Of a stretch of 64,000 bases of DNA, positions 52,891 through 60,260 are shown one piece after another. The first letter of the stretch is position 1, and every line of letters starts with the position of its first letter. The notes beneath the pieces were generated by a model. The model searched no databases and had not been told where the DNA came from. It worked only from the letters and a program-made list of their open reading frames with translations. The translations under genes were made by a program, and so were the position numbers. This DNA comes from Enterocloster clostridioformis (GTDB lineage: Bacteria; Bacillota; Clostridia; Lachnospirales; Lachnospiraceae), in contig NZ_JAIWZC010000001.1 of the NCBI RefSeq assembly GCF_020297485.1, positions 3,534,001 to 3,598,000 on the forward strand, read 5' to 3'.

Positions 52891-52916
52891 ATAGACGCTC
52901 AGTTTTGAACGTCTAT
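52891..52916 (-). terminator. Terminator of the three-gene cassette
   Basis: ATAGACG and CGTCTAT with a T-rich minus-strand tail (seven T). It ends transcription of the nuclease gene. The same ATAGACG/CGTCTAT stem recurs on the far side of the cassette at 57039-57074. Confidence 0.85.
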
Positions 52917-52938
52917 AAGGGAAATACTTATTAACTTT

Positions 52939-53655
52939 TTAGTCTTCTGCTGGATGTTTTGAAAGATAACGGGAATAATCTGTGTCAAATTGTAAAGATT
53001 TCAACTGTTCATCTATAATTTGTAATAGGTTTTTATCGTTAAGGATTGCTTCAAATTCTTTTATAGAGAAATCAATAATGCAATATTTATCTTCCAATTT
53101 CTCCTTATGGAGATAAAATTTTTTTATTAGTCCAGCACCATTACTCCATCCGGTTCCGCTAGTACCATAATACGAAAATAAAATGCCTATTTTTATGTTG
53201 GTTGTCAAAAGCAAACTACAAAATTTTCCTATGTATGTAACACTAACGGCTTTGTCGTAATTTTTACATTCTCCTAAAAAGGTATCGAGTTTTGGGTCAA
53301 TCAGATGATATGTCAACAAAACTTTCCCTTGAGGAGTTAAAGTAACGATTTGGTCTATTTCATTCGTTGAAGTTCGTAAGTTTCTATCTACATTAAAAAT
53401 ATTTCCAGAGATAGTTAAGAGATAAGAAACTAAATTTTCTAAAGCTTCTCCCTTTAAGTTATGTAAATTTTTAGGTGCATTGTCTGTAGGGGAACTGTCA
53501 TGAAGCTGTTTGAATTTTTCAAGTAATTCTTTATAAATGTTTTTTTGAGCTTCACTAATTTCACAAATTTTTTCGTATCTTAATTTATCAGATATACTAT
53601 TAAGGACATTTAATGCCTTAGAAATTTCTTTATCATCTGGCATAATATCAATCAT
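52939..53655 (-). CDS. Putative PD-(D/E)XK nuclease, third gene of cassette
   Basis: 238 residues. A helical N-terminus (1-65) is followed by a restriction-endonuclease-like core: GEALENLVSYLL with Glu70, NEIDQIV with Asp101, and FLGECKNYD with Glu129-x-Lys131, the E...D...ExK order of Mrr-type enzymes. AT-rich. The ATG at 53655 overlaps the stop of the zinc-ribbon gene. Most likely the DNA-cutting effector of the cassette; target and trigger unknown. Confidence 0.7.
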   Translation of the reverse strand: MIDIMPDDKEISKALNVLNSISDKLRYEKICEISEAQKNIYKELLEKFKQLHDSSPTDNAPKNLHNLKGEALENLVSYLLTISGNIFNVDRNLRTSTNEIDQIVTLTPQGKVLLTYHLIDPKLDTFLGECKNYDKAVSVTYIGKFCSLLLTTNIKIGILFSYYGTSGTGWSNGAGLIKKFYLHKEKLEDKYCIIDFSIKEFEAILNDKNLLQIIDEQLKSLQFDTDYSRYLSKHPAED

Positions 53656-54013
53656 CACGTACCACCATATATATTAAAAATGAATTTTCTATTGAGGAAA
53701 GTTCGCTATGGCAGAGTTCACATTCAAAAGTTTCAGGTAACTCATTAAACAAACGTACTGTCCCCATAGATTTTTGGCAATTACTACAATATAATTCATA
53801 ATAACTTTGCAAAATTCCTTGCTTTTCCAATTCAGATAAAAAATCATAGATTTCAGGAATAGATAAGGAAAATTTTCTTTTCAAAACGCCAGGATAAATC
53901 CACATATTTTTTCTATAATTCTTGAAAAAATTAGTTAAGGCAATGCTATCTATATTTTTATTCATTTTGTGTTGTATCGTCATTTCTATGATTGACAATG
54001 TATTCGATAACAT
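53648..54013 (-). CDS. Winged-helix plus zinc-ribbon protein, second gene of cassette
   Basis: 121 residues. Residues 25-70 look like a winged helix (IYPGVLKRKFSLSIPEIYDF, SELEKQGIL), followed by a zinc ribbon with Cys76/Cys79 and Cys98/Cys101 (CSNC, CELC). The start lies inside the upstream gene (56-base overlap) with GGAG before it, and the end overlaps the nuclease start, so all three genes are tightly coupled. It may be a nucleic-acid-binding adaptor. No family recognised. Confidence 0.7.
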   Translation of the reverse strand: MLSNTLSIIEMTIQHKMNKNIDSIALTNFFKNYRKNMWIYPGVLKRKFSLSIPEIYDFLSELEKQGILQSYYELYCSNCQKSMGTVRLFNELPETFECELCHSELSSIENSFLIYMVVRDD

Positions 54014-55046
54014 AATTCATTCGCTCCATTCCAATTAGCACATTACTATAGTAATATTGTATTAAACAATAAGATTTATTCATGTAATTAAAGACAAACT
54101 TAACACGGTTACTTCGTGTTTTTATTTCATTTTCCCATAACAATTCAATCCAAGGATAATCGGACATTTCTTCCATTTCAAACATAAATTGTTCTAAGGC
54201 TTCTCTGAAATCAGGTACTTTTTCTAATTCTGCCTGATTGTCATTTAATAGTGAGCGTAGTTCTCCGATAAATGGTAATATATATTCTTGATTGTTGCCG
54301 ACATCCAGTTGTGCGTTTCCACCATTAGGTAATTTCATGGATTGAGCAATAAGTTTTACATTTTCATCACGTTTGCATACATTAACCATAAAGTCTAAAT
54401 TTAGCGGAATCAAATCGCACTCAAAATGTTCTTTAAAATAATCAGACATTTCCGCAATTAAGTTGGAATATATAGTCGGTTCTTTTTTGTCGGATAAAAA
54501 GACCCTTTTTAAAACATCAAAACGAAATTCTATCAATTCTCCTTTTTCATGAAATACAACTAAAAAGGGATATTTAGTTAAAAATTCTTCCTGTGTGAGA
54601 GGATGAATAGCTGCATATGCCAAATTAAATTTCAAAAAATAGTATCCATCCATAGAGTATGCAACAGGTTTTACGAAAGATGTATATAAGTAATCATTTT
54701 CATAAGTGTTTTCAAGAGGAATGATTTCCTTTGCTTTTTTTAACGTTGATGAAAAATCGTCGCAGGTAAAAATAACGGAATACTTATAATCTTTTAAAAA
54801 CTCCCATTTTTCTAAAGCATATCCAGCTCTTTTGCTTTGGTGAATGCAGGTTACAAGCTGTTCGGATAATGTTTTTTCTGAAATATCTACAGTTTCTAGC
54901 CCCTCTATGTATAACTGTCCCGAAGTATCTGTTTGTTTAGTCGCAATTCCGTGCTGAATGAATTGTTTTACTAAATGGCGTTTTACTTTATCTGAATAAG
55001 CCATTACTGTTTTTTCAAGATATTCTAAATAGTTGTTTAACTGCAT
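53958..55046 (-). CDS. Unknown 362-residue protein, first gene of cassette
   Basis: Soluble, AT-rich gene, no recognised motif. It starts MQLNNYLEYLEKTVMAYSDK behind AGAGGGA and holds long alpha/beta segments such as YDYSVIF-like strands, FLKFNLAYAAIHPLTQEEF and a C-terminal helical part (DFREALEQFMFEMEEMSDY). By position it is the probable sensor or assembly partner of the zinc-ribbon and nuclease proteins. That role is inference from operon structure. Confidence 0.65.
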   Translation of the reverse strand: MQLNNYLEYLEKTVMAYSDKVKRHLVKQFIQHGIATKQTDTSGQLYIEGLETVDISEKTLSEQLVTCIHQSKRAGYALEKWEFLKDYKYSVIFTCDDFSSTLKKAKEIIPLENTYENDYLYTSFVKPVAYSMDGYYFLKFNLAYAAIHPLTQEEFLTKYPFLVVFHEKGELIEFRFDVLKRVFLSDKKEPTIYSNLIAEMSDYFKEHFECDLIPLNLDFMVNVCKRDENVKLIAQSMKLPNGGNAQLDVGNNQEYILPFIGELRSLLNDNQAELEKVPDFREALEQFMFEMEEMSDYPWIELLWENEIKTRSNRVKFVFNYMNKSYCLIQYYYSNVLIGMERMNYVIEYIVNHRNDDTTQNE

Positions 55047-55234
55047 ACAATCCCTCTTTTCTGTGCATATATCTTTCGTTATCCTGATTATACTTGATAT
55101 AAGTGCAAAAAGCCATGCACAAATCAAAATTTTTATAGGATTTTCGATATATACATAATAATAAAAGTTTTGGTGCTATTGCATATATAAATCGAGTAGG
55201 AGGAAGGCGATTATTTCGCCTTCCGACCTCTCAC

Positions 55235-55268
55235 ACCACCGTACGTACCGTTCGGTATACGGCGGTTC
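55235..55268 (-). ncRNA. Group II intron domain V (second intron)
   Basis: Thirty-four bases, GAACCGCCGTATACC, GAAC loop region, GGTACGTACGGTGGT on the minus strand, the same plan as at 28153-28186 with compensatory stem changes. Confidence 0.8.
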
Positions 55269-55275
55269 AATCAAC

Positions 55276-56556
55276 TTAACATGTAACAGCCTTTTCGGCG
55301 TAGTAGTCTTCCATGGATACAAGACCAAACTTAGCTAGTCTCTCTTTACTGATACAAATGTGGAGATTCCAGCTTCTGCACACTCTGGCATATCCTTTGG
55401 CATATGAAATGCCATGTGCCGCATTTGGCGGCAGACCAAGTTTGATAAGATTCTTTTCCCTGTTCTTTGGCGTTTTCCAGTGTTTCCATATGCACATGCG
55501 CAGTCGATACCGAATCTGTCCGTCCATTTTTGCGCACAGCCTTTTCATGCTTCCGATTTTGAAATAATTTATCCACCCTCGGATAAGCCGGTTGAGTTTC
55601 CCAATTTTATAACCATTGCCCACTCCCCAGCTCCTGCTTGTATATTTCTTCATCTGCGCCTTGAACTTTGCTGCCGCTTTCGGGTGTGGTCTGGCTTTGT
55701 ACCCTTTGGCAAATGAGTCATAGTAAAATCCAAACCCCAGATACTTAATGCCCTTTGGTTTATCAACCCTGCTCTTTTCCGCGTTCACTTTCAGTCCAAG
55801 CTTTTCCTCTATAAACCGAGCCACGCTCTTCATTACCCGCTCTGCCGCCTGTCTGCTCCCGACCATTATAATAAGGTCATCTGCATACCGGACGAAATCC
55901 AGCCTCCTTGCTTCCAGTTCTTTGTCCAGCTCATTTAACATGATATTTGCTAACAGCGGCGAGATATTTCCACCCTGCGGTGTGCCGACTACCGTATCTT
56001 CATACTCATCATCAATCATTACGCCGCTGACCAGAATCTTTCTTACCACCGATATGACATCTCCGTCCTTTATTGTCCGTCCGAAAATCGTCATCAGCTT
56101 GTCATGGTCTACTGTGTCAAAGAATTTCGCTAGGTCGATATCCACTATCCAGTTGTGTCCGTCATTCATCATTTCCAATGCTTTAAGGACTGCCTGCTGT
56201 GCACACCGCTTGGGTCTGAATCCATAGCTGTGGTCGTGAAACTGCTCCTCAAATATCGGGGTAAGCACCTGTGCCACCGCCTGCTGTACAAAGCGGTCTA
56301 CTGCTGTTGGCACTCCAAGATTTCTTGTACCACCATCGGGTTTGGGTATCTCCACCCTGCGGACTGGCTTCGGCTTATACTTCCTCGTCCGCAACTGTTC
56401 CTTAATGTTTTCGCCGTTTTCCGAAAGATATGCGCCAAGTTCTTCAACGGTCATCCCGTCCACGCCTGCCGCTCCTTTATTCCTTACGACTTGCAGATAC
56501 GCCGCATTTAGATTATCCCTGCTTAATATCTGCTCCATGAGACTGCTTGTGTCCAT
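55276..56556 (-). CDS. Group II intron reverse transcriptase/maturase (class C)
   Basis: 426 residues from the ATG at 56556 (AAAGGAAA upstream); the frame is open 30 codons further. RT motifs: YGFRPKRCAQQAVL, VDIDLAKFFDTVDH, VGTPQGGNISPLL, RYADDLIIM. Maturase region with LIRGWINYFKIG, no endonuclease domain. It differs enough from the first intron's enzyme to show independent arrival. Confidence 0.93.
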   Translation of the reverse strand: MDTSSLMEQILSRDNLNAAYLQVVRNKGAAGVDGMTVEELGAYLSENGENIKEQLRTRKYKPKPVRRVEIPKPDGGTRNLGVPTAVDRFVQQAVAQVLTPIFEEQFHDHSYGFRPKRCAQQAVLKALEMMNDGHNWIVDIDLAKFFDTVDHDKLMTIFGRTIKDGDVISVVRKILVSGVMIDDEYEDTVVGTPQGGNISPLLANIMLNELDKELEARRLDFVRYADDLIIMVGSRQAAERVMKSVARFIEEKLGLKVNAEKSRVDKPKGIKYLGFGFYYDSFAKGYKARPHPKAAAKFKAQMKKYTSRSWGVGNGYKIGKLNRLIRGWINYFKIGSMKRLCAKMDGQIRYRLRMCIWKHWKTPKNREKNLIKLGLPPNAAHGISYAKGYARVCRSWNLHICISKERLAKFGLVSMEDYYAEKAVTC

Positions 56557-57038
56557 GCGTTGTTTCCTTTCTGCCCCTTTTGCCTTTGCCGCCTTTGAAG
56601 TCATCGACAGGCGTATGCTCCGGCTACGAAGTGGAACGTACTTCAACTGATTGATTGTTCAGCCCTTCGCTCCGTCCCCATTACAGGAACTTCCTCACTA
56701 CTATGGCTTCTGCTGACTTCTCACAATTCGTTGTTACTACGGCTAATGAGACCGCCTGTGAGACCTCCCCAGTTAAGGTGCGTGTTCTTTTCCTCCATGT
56801 ACCTGCCGCATTTACTCGTACTTCCGGCAACCTTTTGGACTTCAGTGCCTTTTGCCACCTTATCCGTATTTCCGAGCCTTATATGCGGTTCCTGTCCGTC
56901 AGGTCAGAGGTTTGCTTACAGCTTCTTTCAGATTCCGTCTCACGGCGGACACCCTTGCTGTTCGGCTATGTGCTTCGTTGTTGCCTACGCGCACTTGGGA
57001 CTTTCACCCATTAGAAAACGCCCATGCTGGGCAAACAA

Positions 57039-57074
57039 AATAGACGTTTCATGTTTTCACACAAAACGTCTATT
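57039..57074 (-). terminator. Terminator-like hairpin hosting the second intron
   Basis: AATAGACGTTT and its near complement pair over about 15 bp; on the minus strand TTTT follows and then the intron starts at 57036. The stem core ATAGACG/CGTCTAT equals that of the cassette terminator at 52891-52916. Confidence 0.7.
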
Positions 57075-57137
57075 CCTTGCATTATGGAAAAGAGTATCGT
57101 ATAATCTTGATAAATGGTTTCCTAGCTGGAACTGAGC

Positions 57138-57158
57138 CAGCTAACACGTTGCTAACAC
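57138..57158 (+). repeat. Integrase arm-type repeats, right end of element Y
   Basis: Two copies of GCTAACAC in tandem (57140, 57151), matching the three TTGCTAACA copies at the left end. No gene is visible between the intron hairpin and the right attachment core. Confidence 0.55.
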
Positions 57159-57287
57159 TTTTGTTACCAGTACAGGACATTTCGTGAATCTATCTTCCGC
57201 ACAGACCTCACGCTTTTCCTGTATTATAAGGTGTTAGAGGGTATTACAGGAGGTTAGAAACTACTTGCTGCAAAAGGACCTTTAGAA

Positions 57288-57329
57288 CTCCTAAGCGGTA
57301 GGTCGGGTGTTCGAGTCACCTCGGGAACG
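57288..57329 (+). pseudogene. tRNA-Arg(CCU) 3' half, partner of copy B
   Basis: From the anticodon-loop core CTCCTAAG through GCGGT, T arm GGGTG-TTCGAGT-CACCT and acceptor strand CGGGAAC to the discriminator G; no encoded CCA. It completes the 5' half at 31674-31713 and marks attR of element Y. Confidence 0.82.
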
Positions 57330-57339
57330 CTGGAAACAT

Positions 57340-57373
57340 AGCCGAAAGCCTTGATTTTAGCGGGTTTTCGGCT
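57340..57373 (+). terminator. Terminator of tRNA-Arg B
   Basis: AGCCGAAAGCC and GGGTTTTCGGCT pair and are followed by TTCTTTATTT. It parallels the terminator after tRNA C. Confidence 0.75.
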
Positions 57374-57400
57374 TTCTTTATTTCAGCGCCAAAACTCGGA

Positions 57401-57604
57401 TTTGCTAATATGCTAATACATCTGAAAATCGAACCTGCATGCTAATACGAGTTAAATGGTCGGATGTTCAAATAATCCGGCCCATTTTTCTGCTAATAAA
57501 ACTCCCATTTTGAAGCTTCTCAAACACCAGATTTTTTCTTTTTTGCTAATACGGTATTTTTACCCGTTCATTTGCCTGCTAATAGATTTACTCTTTATTA
57601 GCAT
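57401..57604 (+). repeat. Integrase arm-type repeats of element X
   Basis: GCTAATA occurs at about 57404, 57412, 57441, 57492, 57545 and 57579, plus an inverted copy at 57597 inside the integrase stop region. They are the counterpart of the TTGCTAACA series of element Y, with a one-base change in the core (GCTAAC to GCTAAT). Confidence 0.6.
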
Positions 57605-58982
57605 TTTGGAAAGACCTGGCAAATTCTATTAGCAGTTCAGGATTGGATTTCATAAGCTGCTGCAATACCTGTTCTGCAGAATTTACTTCATCTTTATCAT
57701 TTTTCTGTGGCTCACTGATGCCTTTGCCGTCAAGGAAATCATCCATCTTGCCGGCCAGCTTTTCACGCTCACTTGCAAAAGAATGTTTCCCATAACGTCT
57801 GGTCAGCATCTCCAGATTGGACCATCCGCCGGCCTGCATAACCGAATTGTAATCACCTCCGGACATAAGAAGTTTGGTGGTGGCGCTGGTGTGCCGCAGG
57901 CTGTGGAATACAATTTCCTGGGGATCCATATCAGGGTCATTCATTTCAGTCAGAATTTCCTTAAACCGTTTATTCAGGTGTTCTGTCATAATGGGACGAC
58001 CATTGGCCTGGCAGATGGTAAGGTTATAATCCATGTAGCCATCCGGTCCTAATTCCTTTTTCAGCTTGTCCTGCATTTCCTTCAATACAAGCAGTGCATT
58101 CAGAACACTCTGGGGAACATCCACATTCCGTATCGTGTCGTCACTCTTGGGTTGTTTCAAAACAATCATGGTCTTGGTTCCCGGATAAAGATTCGGGAAC
58201 TTGAAAAGAATGTTCATCTTTGGCATATCCATATTCTTCTTGGATACCCTGTCGATTGCCCTGTCAAATAAAATGATCTGCTTTTCAAAATTAATCTTGT
58301 CCCACTGCAGGCCGCCGATTTCCCCACCGCGCACGGTACATCCAATGGCAATCAGAACCGCACAGTGGATTAAGTAATAATCATAATATTCGGGACGGTT
58401 GGTAAATTCCAGAACCTTTAAAATCTGCTCCGGCTCCAAAATTACCCTTTCCTTTTCGTGATGTTCCGGAAGGGTTGCATTAAGGAATGGATTTTTGCTG
58501 ATATATTCCCAACGCACCGCAAGATTGAAAGCACACCGCAGTACCTTATGGATATCATGGATGGTAGCTGCCGTGATGTGTTCCCGCATGGGCCTCCCCA
58601 TATTCGTAGCCGGCTCTGCTTCAGTTTCCAGAAAATGATAGTAGTCATCTACCGTTTTTGTCTTGATGGAACGGAGCTTTTTGTCACCCAGGTAGGGGTG
58701 CACATAATTTTCCAGCAGTCCGTTGTTTCCGTCATAGGTAGATGCCCTCCATTTTTTCAGGCCATATTTTTCAATGAACTCATAAAGAAATTCACTGACT
58801 GTCATATCCTTGCTGTCTACTGTAGTAATGGTATTTGTCACCTGCTCATGTTCAATCTGGGTCTTCCTGCTTTTGGCCGTGGAATAACTGAGTCCGGATT
58901 CCCAGACCTGCTGACGCTTTTTTCCGGTTCCCTGATAATAAACAACAGAATATGATTTTCCTCTTTTTACAATAGATGCCAT
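57588..58982 (-). CDS. int: Site-specific tyrosine recombinase (integrase of element X)
   Basis: 464 residues. Arm-binding start (MASIVKRGKSYSVVYYQGTG), core-binding domain (about 65-165) and catalytic residues Arg in IGCTVRGGEIGGLQW, HSLRHTSATT, a Trp in GGWSNLEM at the usual His/Trp place, and Tyr in TRRYGKHSF. Start behind AAAAGGAG. It lies about 255 bases after the tRNA B 3' end, the same layout as Int of element Y, and should use the same anticodon-loop core. Confidence 0.93.
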   Translation of the reverse strand: MASIVKRGKSYSVVYYQGTGKKRQQVWESGLSYSTAKSRKTQIEHEQVTNTITTVDSKDMTVSEFLYEFIEKYGLKKWRASTYDGNNGLLENYVHPYLGDKKLRSIKTKTVDDYYHFLETEAEPATNMGRPMREHITAATIHDIHKVLRCAFNLAVRWEYISKNPFLNATLPEHHEKERVILEPEQILKVLEFTNRPEYYDYYLIHCAVLIAIGCTVRGGEIGGLQWDKINFEKQIILFDRAIDRVSKKNMDMPKMNILFKFPNLYPGTKTMIVLKQPKSDDTIRNVDVPQSVLNALLVLKEMQDKLKKELGPDGYMDYNLTICQANGRPIMTEHLNKRFKEILTEMNDPDMDPQEIVFHSLRHTSATTKLLMSGGDYNSVMQAGGWSNLEMLTRRYGKHSFASEREKLAGKMDDFLDGKGISEPQKNDKDEVNSAEQVLQQLMKSNPELLIEFARSFQNANKE

Positions 58983-58997
58983 ACTGATTCTCCTTTT

Positions 58998-59201
58998 TTA
59001 TTTGCTGTCCAGCCATTCATCGAAGGAAGGTTTTGACACCCTGACATACTTCCCTACCCTGACTGTCTTAAAGAGAGACTGGGAGCAGAGATTGTAAGCC
59101 ATACTGCGGCTGATCTGCAGAATGTCGGCAATCTCCTGGACGGAATAAGTCCTTTTCTCGTTACTGGCTGGCGTTTTCATGATCTTTTCATCAGCTGCCA
59201 T
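58998..59201 (-). CDS. xis: Excisionase-like DNA-binding protein of element X
   Basis: 67 residues: TYSVQEIADILQISRSMAYN and VRVGKYVRVSKPSFDEWLDS, the same family as the 66-residue Xis of element Y. The ATG at 59201 has AAAGGAG five bases upstream. It is 15 bases before the integrase gene. Confidence 0.87.
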   Translation of the reverse strand: MAADEKIMKTPASNEKRTYSVQEIADILQISRSMAYNLCSQSLFKTVRVGKYVRVSKPSFDEWLDSK

Positions 59202-60045
59202 ATACACTCCTTTCCTTGCAGCTAAAACAGAATCAGCATAATCCTTGAAAATATTCTCCATATATAATATACGAAGTGAACCGCTGAGATTTCAACTGCA
59301 ATTAGCAAAAAATATATTTCCGCGGGCAATGAGCCAGGTGCCGTGTTCACACGGGCATTTGGCGAATGCCGCGAGAGTCACATATCCTGCGGTTTTGCAG
59401 TGGGTATGTGACTTTATCCACATGGCGCCCTGGGCCACTTCCTGCGACGGAGTCCCCGCCGCGTATTTTCAGGCCGTGCTGTGCAGCGATTAAGCAGGGG
59501 CAGGTTTTTTACGGCAGACCTGTCCCATGCACCTGTATAACTCCCAGTACCATGCTGTGAAATTGTCAATGTACGTTCTATGGCATCTTTTTAAATGACC
59601 TATATAATAATAAAATAGGATGGAAATCATATATTTCTGCAAGAATCAGAATTTTTTTAAATTTCTTTTGTAGTATATATAGTTAAGAAGCATTGACTGA
59701 TTCCATATCTTGTGTTACACTTCCCTTGTAATTGATTTTTGTGCGCATCCTTTTATGGATATAGCCGGAATTGCCTGCATGTGGCAAACTTCCGCATTGC
59801 ACACGCTGTTAAGTTTGTATGACCGTGCCAGCAGTATCACTACGCCCTGTAAGTGATATACCGCTGGTTTTTATTTTGGAAAATTTTATTATCTCTTTTC
59901 AGAGCAGGAATGACACAGGTTCACAGGAAACTGCGGATGCCAGGAATAAGAAAGTCATTCCTGCTTTTTTGCTGCCTGAAAGCCGGAAGGCATATAGGGA
60001 TAGAACAACATTCACAAGGAAGAAAGAAAGGAAGGTGAAGATCGA
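59202..60045. other. Gene-free region with hairpins
   Basis: A 37-base hairpin (AGTCACATA at 59376, TATGTGACT at 59405) is the clearest structure in the left half. A minus-strand frame of about 35 codons around it (MWIKSHTHCKTAGYVTL) has no ribosome site and is not called. The leader hairpin at 59904 is listed separately. Confidence 0.4.
59904..59971 (+). terminator. Leader terminator/attenuator before the Cys-rich gene pair
   Basis: AGCAGGAATGAC (59904-59915) and its exact complement (59954-59965) form a 12-bp stem, followed by six T. It ends about 75 bases before the small Cys-rich gene on the same strand, so it could attenuate that operon; the 38-base loop leaves room for an alternative fold. 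Confidence 0.55.
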
Positions 60046-60249
60046 TTGCAGAAAATAAGATGGCTGGATCAGGACTGTAACAAATGCGGCAGGCAGCTAA
60101 ACAGCTGGGATGCCCGGTTATCGAAAACCCTGGCGTACAAATATCCGTGCTGCGAATCCTGTATTGCCGGGGAATATGATATGTCGGCAGAAAGACTGCG
60201 GGGCCGCATGGAAGACTATTTTGGTATGCGCCCATGCCAGGGACTGTAA
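60046..60249 (+). CDS. Small Cys-rich protein
   Basis: 67 residues starting at a TTG behind GGAAGGTGAAG. Two cysteine pairs, CNKCG near residue 12 and CCESC near 35, suggest a zinc ribbon (WLDQDCNKCGRQLNSWDAR). It lies 11 bases before the larger Cys-rich gene on the same strand. Not recognised; probably a nucleic-acid or protein-binding partner. Confidence 0.6.
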   Translation: MQKIRWLDQDCNKCGRQLNSWDARLSKTLAYKYPCCESCIAGEYDMSAERLRGRMEDYFGMRPCQGL

Positions 60250-60260
60250 GGAGGAACAGA

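Larger units (their letters stand above)
55196..57036 (-). mobile_element. Second group IIC intron
   Basis: On the minus strand the 5' end is GTTTGCCCAGCATGGGC followed by GGGTGAAAGTCCC; then a maturase gene, domain V (55235-55268), a domain VI stem and CCTAC at 55196. It follows directly the TTTT of an intrinsic-terminator-like hairpin, as the first intron does. It lies inside element Y between the right end and the cassette, in the direction of cassette transcription. Confidence 0.87.
31714..57295 (-). mobile_element. Tn916-family integrative conjugative element (element Y) in tRNA-Arg(CCU)
   Basis: The element is bounded by the shared core CTCCTAAG at 31706-31713 and 57288-57295, both in tRNA-Arg anticodon loops. 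Gene order on the minus strand is orf23, orf22, orf21 (FtsK-like), oriT, orf20 (MobT), orf19, ardA, orf17, orf16 (VirB4), orf15, orf14, orf13, cargo, orf7, orf8, xis, int: the Tn916 order with tet(M) replaced. It brings its own intact tRNA-Arg near the left end. All transfer genes look intact, so it may still be mobile. Confidence 0.88.
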
